Shown here: one piece after another, positions 1 through 3,304 of the stretch | How positions within the stretch are numbered: the stretch's first letter is position 1 | Layout of the letters: every line of letters begins with the position of its first letter | Assembly: GCA_017652545.1 (NCBI GenBank) | Contig: JAGCAV010000402.1 | Span: 1-5,188 of the forward strand | Source of the DNA: Lachnospiraceae bacterium | GTDB lineage: Bacteria > Bacillota_A > Clostridia > Lachnospirales > Lachnospiraceae | Length of the DNA stretch: 5,188 nt | Reading direction: 5' to 3' | Notes under the pieces: model-generated | What the model was told of the DNA's origin: nothing | The model's input: the letters and a program-made list of their open reading frames with translations, nothing else | Database searches by the model: none | Translations under genes and position numbers: made by a program

Positions 1-418
1 CAGCGTCCTTCCGGATCTCCGGCAGCGTGAACTTCAGATACTGCTCCGGCTCCTGGCTGTGCGTCTGGATCCAGTTCACCACGCTCTGCTCGTCGATCAC
101 GTTCAGCTTCGTGTTGTGGGTCTGGTACACATTGCACCGCGCAGTCTTCAGCTTCTCGCCGTTCAGCGCGTACAGCAGCCACGCCTTGATGGCCTCGATC
201 TTGTTGTCCAGCGCCTTCTTCCGGGCGTTCAGCTTGTCGGCCTCCGCTTTTACGGCCTCCGCCTCCGCCTTCAGGTCCTTCACCCACAGGGCCACGCCCT
301 CCAGCTTCGCCTCGCGCTCCATCTGCAGCGCGGTCAGCTTCTCCGGATCCAGGATCTCCCCGGTCTCCAGGTCGACGCAGTCCAGGATTGCCTGGTCGAT
401 TTCATACAGTGCTCTCAT
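1..418 (-). CDS. Gp157-family (siphovirus Gp157-like) protein, 3' end cut by window edge
   Basis: The open frame begins MRALYEIDQAILDCVDLETG and runs off the left edge after 139 codons. The order of parts matches my recollection of the siphovirus Gp157 family. There is an acidic N-terminal segment with a short 'ETGEILDPE' stretch, then a long Lys/Glu/Ala-rich coiled coil (about residues 34-75: EREAKLE, KAEAEAVKAEADKLNARKKALDNK), then a small domain containing 'WLLYAL' and 'GEKLKTARCNVYQTHN'. Gp157-like genes usually sit in early/recombination regions of phages. The family has been linked to phage resistance in Streptococcus thermophilus, but its biochemistry is unclear. The start at 418 is supported by AGAAAGGA at 429-436, with a rather long spacing of about 10 nt. 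It is the distal visible gene of the leftward early operon, after an 85-nt gap that holds RNA structures. Confidence 0.8.
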   Translation of the reverse strand, partial: MRALYEIDQAILDCVDLETGEILDPEKLTALQMEREAKLEGVALWVKDLKAEAEAVKAEADKLNARKKALDNKIEAIKAWLLYALNGEKLKTARCNVYQTHNTKLNVIDEQSVVNWIQTHSQEPEQYLKFTLPEIRKDA

Positions 419-446
419 TGTTCAATTGTCCTTTCTGTGGTATAAT
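418..446 (+). promoter_or_regulatory. Candidate rightward promoter (extended -10) opposing the early operon
   Basis: A perfect extended -10, TGG followed by TATAAT, occupies 438-446. A partial -35 (TTGTTC, 418-423) lies exactly 17 nt upstream. Predicted transcription starts near 453 and runs rightward against the leftward operon. No protein gene follows; a terminator-like hairpin follows within about 60 nt. The -35 matches consensus at only three positions, so activity would rest mainly on the extended -10. It overlaps the leader and ribosome binding site of the Gp157-like gene. Confidence 0.5.
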
Positions 447-452
447 AACCAC

Positions 453-513
453 GGCATCAATCACTTTCGTGGTGGGCCGGGATGCTGCGGCAACAGCGCC
501 CGGTCATTTTTTT
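453..513 (+). ncRNA. Candidate small antisense RNA of about 60 nt
   Basis: This would be the transcript between the extended -10 promoter (438-446) and the hairpin plus T-tract ending at 513. It would fold into a small 5-bp hairpin (460-464 with 469-473, loop TTTC, one G-U pair) followed by the terminator hairpin (477-503). It would be antisense to the leader of the Gp157-like mRNA and to the last codons of the 71-aa gene. By analogy, lambda makes the short OOP RNA against its early transcript. The promoter, folds and U-tract are seen; expression and function are inference. The alternative is that the structures belong to the leftward mRNA. Confidence 0.4.
477..513 (+). terminator. Rho-independent terminator-like hairpin, rightward
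   Basis: CCGGG (477-481) pairs with CCCGG (499-503), and GCTG (484-487) pairs with CAGC (494-497). The internal loop is small and asymmetric, and the apical loop is CGGCAA. On the plus strand the stem is followed by TCA and seven T's (507-513). On the minus strand there is no T-run after the stem, so as a terminator it only works rightward. The T's are the complement of the last two Lys codons of the 71-aa gene. No rightward protein gene needs it, which points to a short noncoding transcript. Confidence 0.5.
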
Positions 514-719
514 GCGTGCTTCCCGACATAACCGTACTGGTACCCCGTCCGGATGTTCCCGATCGCCTTCACAAACGACGGATGAGGCTGCATGATGTGC
601 CGGGCATAAATCTCCGTCGTGTTGTCTCCAAACTCCACATAAATGGATGCGGGTTTCCCGTCGATATCCCATTCCTTGACCTTGACGCGAGGATCCGGCA
701 GTATTCTCGCATTTTTCAC
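504..719 (-). CDS. Hypothetical phage protein, 71 aa, GTG start
   Basis: Not recognised. The chosen start is GTG at 719, which overlaps the TGA of the upstream 284-aa gene by four bases (GTGA). A purine-rich GGGGGTGG sits a few bases upstream, so translational coupling is likely. A longer reading from 776 would run 57 nt into the upstream gene and lacks a comparable ribosome binding site. The protein is small, basic and probably cytoplasmic. Features include 'VKVKEWDIDGKPASIYVEFGD' (beta-rich in appearance), 'EIYARHIMQPHPSFVKAIG', and a Gly/Tyr/Lys-rich tail ending GKHAKK. No signal peptide, membrane segment or cysteine is seen. The gene ends in an A7 tract just before the stop. Its place in the early operon suggests an accessory or DNA-metabolism role, but nothing specific can be said. 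Confidence 0.7.
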   Translation of the reverse strand: MKNARILPDPRVKVKEWDIDGKPASIYVEFGDNTTEIYARHIMQPHPSFVKAIGNIRTGYQYGYVGKHAKK

Positions 720-1570
720 AGTTCCACCCCCAGGATCCGGAAGGCGTTCACCTGTTCCGCCCGCAGCTTCTTCCACTGCTCCACGGTGTAGCTCATGACA
801 TCCGCCCCGTCCGGGTTCTCGAAATCAACGTAAGTGGCTCCGTGGATGTCCGTCCGCCGGTACCGGCCGAACAGGCCCTCGATTTCCCGTACCGTCATGC
901 CGTCGTAACAGAGCGGCTGCGTGATCTTTTCCTGCGTGTTGAGATTCAGCCCGGCATCCTCGCAGCTCTGGAAGAACTCATCCGCAGCTGCCGCCATGCC
1001 GCCCATTGCATCCGCCAGGCTGGTCTCCGGCGTCTCCACGACCTCGACCTTGTTCGTCTCCGGCGTCTCGATCCGGAGCGGTCCGTCAACCTTTATCTGC
1101 GGGATCTCCATGATGGACTTCTTCACCTCTTCACACGTCAGCGTGGGCGTCTTCTCCGCGGTCTTCCGGCCGATCCGCTTCGGCAGCTGCGCGTAGATCT
1201 CCGGGCTGCTGTTCTTCAGCTCCGCACGGATCTTGACCCACACTTTCGGCGCGTCTACGCTGCCCATGTTGGTCAGGTATACACGCGGATCCTCGCCGGC
1301 GATCGCCAGGCGGATCGCCTCCGCCTTGATCTCGGGCGTTACCTTGAATTTTTTGTTCAATCTGATCTCTCCCTTCGCTTTCGGTTTTCCGTCCGTGTAC
1401 TCGTAGGGCTTTCTCCCTAACCATTCCCGCTGGAAGTTGCACCAGGTGGCCCGGGGCGATACGTAATTTTTACTCCACAGATAGCCCAGGATGTCCCCGC
1501 CGGTCCTCTCCAGCTCGATGCAGTGCTCCACGATGGCGGCCTTCTCTTCGTAGGTTCTCAGTGTTGCCAT
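716..1570 (-). CDS. Hypothetical phage protein with two HTH-like segments, 284 aa
   Basis: The long frame starts at an ATG three bases after the stop of the small membrane protein gene, with AAGGTGGGG just upstream. Residues about 7-52 (YEEKAAIVEHCIELERTGGD, then LGYLWSKNYVSPRATWCNFQ) look like a helix-turn-helix of the kind seen at transposase or regulator N-termini. Residues about 78-116 (TPEIKAEAIRLAIAGEDPRV, then VWVKIRAELK) look like a second, related helical segment. A low-complexity linker (about 135-190) follows, carrying ETPET twice (168-172 and 179-183). The C-terminal domain (about 218-284) includes CYDGMTVREIEGLFGRYRR and a Trp/Tyr-containing stretch. No DDE catalytic triad or membrane segment is evident. 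I regard it as a DNA-binding early-region protein of unknown function. The two-HTH reading is inference from residue patterns. Confidence 0.8.
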   Translation of the reverse strand: MATLRTYEEKAAIVEHCIELERTGGDILGYLWSKNYVSPRATWCNFQREWLGRKPYEYTDGKPKAKGEIRLNKKFKVTPEIKAEAIRLAIAGEDPRVYLTNMGSVDAPKVWVKIRAELKNSSPEIYAQLPKRIGRKTAEKTPTLTCEEVKKSIMEIPQIKVDGPLRIETPETNKVEVVETPETSLADAMGGMAAAADEFFQSCEDAGLNLNTQEKITQPLCYDGMTVREIEGLFGRYRRTDIHGATYVDFENPDGADVMSYTVEQWKKLRAEQVNAFRILGVEL

Positions 1571-1573
1571 GCT

Positions 1574-1741
1574 TCACCCCACCTTGATCATCCCGGCCGC
1601 CAGGGCGAACACGAAGATCACCACCAGCGGGGCCAGCAGGATCTCGGCCCTCAGGATCAGCCGGTCCCGCCGTTCGCGCCGGGTTTCCTTCACGAATATC
1701 TTCTGCCCGGTAATGGTCCGGATCTGCCGGTATGCTGTCAT
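1574..1741 (-). CDS. Small single-span membrane protein, 55 aa
   Basis: The frame begins MTAYRQIRTITGQKIFVKET at an ATG that overlaps the upstream gene's TGA in an ATGA arrangement (1738-1741). It ends three bases before the start of the 284-aa gene. AGGAGG lies upstream inside the preceding gene. Residues about 16-32 are strongly basic (KETRRERRDR). Residues about 33-51 form one hydrophobic helix (EILLAPLVVIFVFALAAGMI) followed by a very short tail. By the positive-inside rule the N-terminus would be cytoplasmic. Coupling on both sides makes it a convincing gene despite its size. Function is unknown; small membrane proteins in phage early regions can act in superinfection exclusion or host takeover, but nothing here shows which. 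Confidence 0.7.
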   Translation of the reverse strand: MTAYRQIRTITGQKIFVKETRRERRDRLILRAEILLAPLVVIFVFALAAGMIKVG

Positions 1742-1983
1742 GCGTTCATCCTCCTGTTCTCGATCTCTTCATCCGTGCAGCCCCAGAACTTCAGGAACGG
1801 CACCCGCGGGATCTTCATGTGGGACCCGCTCATCTGGTACGGAAAGTGGATGGCCTCCGGCTTTTCGTTTGCGTATCCGATCAGCCTGGTCGGATCCATC
1901 CCCATCGCCTGGGCGGCCTGTGTGCCGGTGATCACCGGCGTGGTCATCCGCAGCAGGTCGTCGAATGTTACGCGGTCAGCCAT
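1738..1983 (-). CDS. Small HTH/excisionase-like DNA-binding protein, 81 aa
   Basis: The protein begins MADRVTFDDLLRMTTPVITG. Residues about 18-38 (ITGTQAAQAMGMDPTRLIGY) fit a helix-turn-helix. They are followed by a stretch ending in 'SHMKIPRVPFLKFWG' (about 54-68), which could be the wing and C-terminal helix of a MerR/excisionase-type fold. This pattern (catalogue helix, 'FP' segment, 'KIPR.PF') is one I associate with small early-operon proteins of clostridial phages, usually annotated as hypothetical or DNA-binding. It could be a recombination directionality factor for the integrase, since none is seen next to int; this is inference. The start at 1983 has only a modest GAGG upstream and lies inside the preceding 36-aa ORF, so translation may be coupled. 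Its stop overlaps the next start (ATGA). Confidence 0.75.
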   Translation of the reverse strand: MADRVTFDDLLRMTTPVITGTQAAQAMGMDPTRLIGYANEKPEAIHFPYQMSGSHMKIPRVPFLKFWGCTDEEIENRRMNA

Positions 1984-2078
1984 TGTGCCTCACGTCCTTC
2001 CGCCGGCCACCGCGCACCCGTCAGGTCGTTGCCCAGGGCGTTGACCGCGTCGCTGAGCCTCTTGGTCAGGTTTCCCAT
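1968..2078 (-). CDS. Small ORF, 36 aa, unknown
   Basis: An ATG at 2078 is preceded by a textbook AAGGAGG at about 2087-2093, with about 8 nt spacing. The frame reads MGNLTKRLSDAVNALGNDLT and then ends ...REAQWLTA before a TAA at 1968-1970, so it overlaps the start of the 81-aa gene by 16 nt in another frame. The N-terminal half could form an amphipathic helix; no membrane segment or known motif is seen. The excellent ribosome binding site argues that ribosomes load here. The ORF may be a true small protein, or a leader whose translation delivers ribosomes to the poorly equipped start at 1983. Family unknown. Confidence 0.55.
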   Translation of the reverse strand: MGNLTKRLSDAVNALGNDLTGARWPAEGREAQWLTA

Positions 2079-2099
2079 TGCTTCATCCTCCTTACAGTT

Positions 2100-2115
2100 T
2101 TACGCAATTACGTAA
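2100..2115. promoter_or_regulatory. Operator-like imperfect palindrome at the end of the cro-like gene
   Basis: TTACGCAATTACGTAA shares the exact stretch TTTACGCAATT (2099-2109) with the operator upstream of the cro-like gene (2353-2363). It straddles the cro-like stop codon and lies upstream of the ribosome binding site of the 36-aa ORF. I see no convincing promoter here, so it could be an auxiliary repressor site or a transcription roadblock. Confidence 0.4.
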
Positions 2116-2320
2116 CTTCGACGGTAAAAAAAATACTACGCGCTTCGTCCCATGTCAGATCCAGCACAGCAATGATCCGTTTAATTTCTTCGCGGTTAAA
2201 TTCACTTAAACCGTTTATTTTTCGGTCAAATGTGGATCTGACGAAGTTTGCCCGCTCGCAGAATTCTCCGATCGTCATACCTCGCTCGACGATCTTCCCC
2301 TTCAAGGCATTTGCTCTCAT
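2108..2320 (-). CDS. Cro-like XRE-family regulator, 70 aa
   Basis: First gene of the leftward early operon, divergent from the CI-like repressor. The protein begins MRANALKGKIVERGMTIGEF. Residues about 15-45 (MTIGEFCERANFVRSTFDRK, INGLSEFN) form a Cro/CI-type helix-turn-helix: helix 2 at 'IGEFCERA', turn, recognition helix at 'VRSTFDRKI'. The last helices are 'REEIKRIIAVLDLT' and 'WDEARSIFF'. Length is normal for a Cro or DUF739-type phage regulator. The start is set by AGGAGGTG (2328-2335) seven nt upstream. It likely binds the same operators as the repressor and switches off the lysogeny promoter during early lytic growth; this role comes from position and family, not direct evidence. Confidence 0.85.
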   Translation of the reverse strand: MRANALKGKIVERGMTIGEFCERANFVRSTFDRKINGLSEFNREEIKRIIAVLDLTWDEARSIFFTVEVT

Positions 2321-2353
2321 AATTTTTCACCTCCTATATATTGTATTTCGGAT

Positions 2354-2369
2354 TTACGCAATTTCGCAA
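2354..2369. promoter_or_regulatory. Operator O1, next to the cro-side promoter
   Basis: TTACGCAATTTCGCAA is an imperfect palindrome related to the sites at 2427-2450 and 2100-2115. It lies just past the predicted start point of the leftward promoter and 34 nt upstream of the cro-like ATG. Occupancy by repressor would block early transcription. Which protein binds is inferred from position. Confidence 0.55.
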
Positions 2370-2379
2370 CCCATGGTAT

Positions 2380-2408
2380 AAGATAAATCATATTTGCACA
2401 AAAGTCAA
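2380..2408 (-). promoter_or_regulatory. Leftward early promoter (cro side)
   Basis: On the minus strand, TTGACT (2403-2408) and TATCTT (2380-2385) are separated by 17 nt. The predicted start near 2373 leaves a leader of about 50 nt that includes the AGGAGG of the cro-like gene. A competing pair, TTGCGA (2364-2369) and TACAAT (2340-2345) with 18 nt spacing, has a better -10. It would start transcription inside the ribosome binding site, so I prefer the first. Confidence 0.45.
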
Positions 2409-2426
2409 GCGACTTTAAATAAAAAA

Positions 2427-2450
2427 TTGCAAATTTGCGTAATTGTGTGA
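2427..2450. promoter_or_regulatory. Overlapping operators O2/O3 over the repressor promoter
   Basis: TTGCAAATTTGCGTAA (2427-2442) and TTGCGTAATTGTGTGA (2435-2450) overlap and share the 8-mer TTGCGTAA, the reverse complement of TTACGCAA in O1. The first contains the perfect palindrome GCAAATTTGC (2429-2438). Together they cover the -35 and spacer of the repressor promoter exactly, which is a layout for autoregulation and for Cro competition. Confidence 0.55.
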
Positions 2451-2456
2451 TACAAT
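2427..2456 (+). promoter_or_regulatory. Rightward repressor/lysogeny promoter
   Basis: TTGCAA (2427-2432), an 18-nt spacer, then TACAAT (2451-2456) preceded by TGA, giving an extended -10. Transcription would start near 2463 and read repressor, secreted protein and integrase. No other clear promoter was found within the cassette. Confidence 0.6.
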
Positions 2457-2487
2457 GCAGACAGACATGAATCAGGAGGTATTTTAA

Positions 2488-2811
2488 ATGACACTTGGTG
2501 ATGTTATTAGAAACCGTCGGATAAAACTTGGAATGAACCAGCAAGAACTTGCGCAAGCTATCAATACAACGACTGCAACAGTATCACGATGGGAGTCTGG
2601 TGATATACAAAAGATGAAAAGACCGATGATTGAAAGGTTATCGAATGTGCTGATGCTTGACCCGATGATTTTTATGCAGCAGGAAGAAGTTCTGATGCCG
2701 GATGAATTTGAGGTTATTGAGGCATATCGTTTATCTGATTTTTCGACAAAAAACGCTGTTCGAAGAGTGCTCGGGATTGAAGAAAAAAACACCGCGCAAC
2801 AAGTAGGATAA
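2488..2811 (+). CDS. CI-like XRE-family repressor, 107 aa
   Basis: The protein begins MTLGDVIRNRRIKLGMNQQE. Residues about 3-39 are a canonical XRE helix-turn-helix: 'LGDVIRNRRIKLGMNQQELA' followed by 'TTTATVSRWESGD', with the usual SRWE.G recognition signature. Residues about 43-60 (MKRPMIERLSNVLMLDP) complete the domain. The C-terminal part (about 65-107) is short and polar. There is no S24/LexA-type peptidase domain and no Ala-Gly cleavage site, so RecA-driven self-cleavage is not expected. Induction would need another route, such as an antirepressor or a protease. The start has AGGAGG at 2474-2479 with 8 nt spacing. The gene is AT-richer than its neighbours. It opens the lysogeny cassette and likely represses the divergent early promoter. 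Confidence 0.88.
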   Translation: MTLGDVIRNRRIKLGMNQQELAQAINTTTATVSRWESGDIQKMKRPMIERLSNVLMLDPMIFMQQEEVLMPDEFEVIEAYRLSDFSTKNAVRRVLGIEEKNTAQQVG

Positions 2812-2835
2812 TCAAAATATATTAAGGAGGGTACC

Positions 2836-3294
2836 ATGAAAAAACTGCTCACCGTCATCCTGATCCTGGCGCTGGCCATGCCGACGCTCGCCCTGGCGGA
2901 TCTGCCGGATATCTCCGGCCTGACGCTGGATGAACTGATCGAACTGAAGGACCGCATCAACAGCGCGATCTGGTCCGCCGACAACTGGAAGGAAGTCGAG
3001 GTCCCGCCGGGACTCTGGCAAGTCGGAATTGATATTCCTGCCGGCCATTGGAAAATCCGCCTGGCATCCGACCATGCCTACGCATATGTCTGGTATTTTG
3101 AAGAGCCGAACGAATTCGGGAAGCCATTCGCCACGCTGACAAAGTATGACAATACCGCAATTTCCACTAAAGACTGGCATGGCCATGATCGTCATGAAGC
3201 TGATTACGACATGAAAGAAGGCTGGTATTTCTATTGCGAAGAAACGACAATATTCACCCCTTATGACGGGAAGCCAAGTCTTGGCTTCGACTGA
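2836..3294 (+). CDS. Secreted protein of unknown function, 152 aa (candidate lysogenic-conversion gene)
   Basis: The start is fixed by AGGAGG at 2825-2830, five nt upstream. Residues 1-21 are a classic Sec signal peptide (MKK, hydrophobic core LLTVILILALAM, then TLALA), with cleavage likely after Ala21. There is no lipobox cysteine. The mature protein has a short helix (about 29-46, LTLDELIELKDRINSAIW). Two similar turns follow, VPPGLWQVG (56-64) and IPAGHWKIR (67-75); the 'DIPAG.W/Y' pattern recurs in secreted proteins of Gram-positives. The rest is aromatic-rich and probably beta-stranded, with only one cysteine (134), so no internal disulfide. It sits 24 nt after the repressor and directly before integrase, a position that should be transcribed in the lysogen. 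I infer an exported prophage accessory (moron) protein acting at the cell surface; the activity is unknown. Confidence 0.82.
   Translation: MKKLLTVILILALAMPTLALADLPDISGLTLDELIELKDRINSAIWSADNWKEVEVPPGLWQVGIDIPAGHWKIRLASDHAYAYVWYFEEPNEFGKPFATLTKYDNTAISTKDWHGHDRHEADYDMKEGWYFYCEETTIFTPYDGKPSLGFD
3270..3288 (+). repeat. Perfect 8-bp inverted repeat just before integrase
   Basis: GAAGCCAA and TTGGCTTC flank a three-base spacer (GTC), inside the last codons of the secreted-protein gene. No T-run follows, so it is not a simple terminator. It ends six nt before the integrase ribosome binding site and could influence integrase translation or mRNA processing. Confidence 0.5.
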
Positions 3295-3304
3295 GGTGAT
3301 CACC
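3294..3304 (+). promoter_or_regulatory. Integrase ribosome binding site, within a palindrome
   Basis: AGGTGAT overlaps the stop codon of the preceding gene and lies 4-5 nt before the ATG at 3305, which decides that start over the ATG at 3263. GGTGATCACC (3295-3304) is a perfect 10-bp palindrome running up to the start codon. Confidence 0.6.

Noticed and set aside
504..513. Programmed frameshift at the A7 tract ending the 71-aa gene
   Set aside because: The tract abuts the stop, and no extended frame of interest or stimulatory pseudoknot was seen. The T-tract reading as a terminator is simpler.
27..791. Long plus-strand open frame over the Gp157-like, 71-aa and 284-aa genes, and the other plus-strand frames across 1-2400
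   Set aside because: They are shadows of the coupled minus-strand genes. They lack ribosome binding sites, and their translations are Arg/Ser/Leu-rich low-complexity.
2340..2369. TTGCGA-18-TACAAT as the main cro promoter
   Set aside because: Transcription would begin within the AGGAGG of the cro-like gene. The TTGACT/TATCTT pair upstream leaves an intact leader.
2317..2556. Minus-strand 79-aa frame across the divergent promoter region
   Set aside because: It starts inside the repressor gene, has no ribosome binding site and would cover all switch promoters and operators.
3263..3304. Upstream in-frame ATG as integrase start
   Set aside because: It would overlap the secreted-protein gene by 32 nt without a ribosome binding site. 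ATG 3305 has AGGTGAT and puts the zinc ribbon at the N-terminus.
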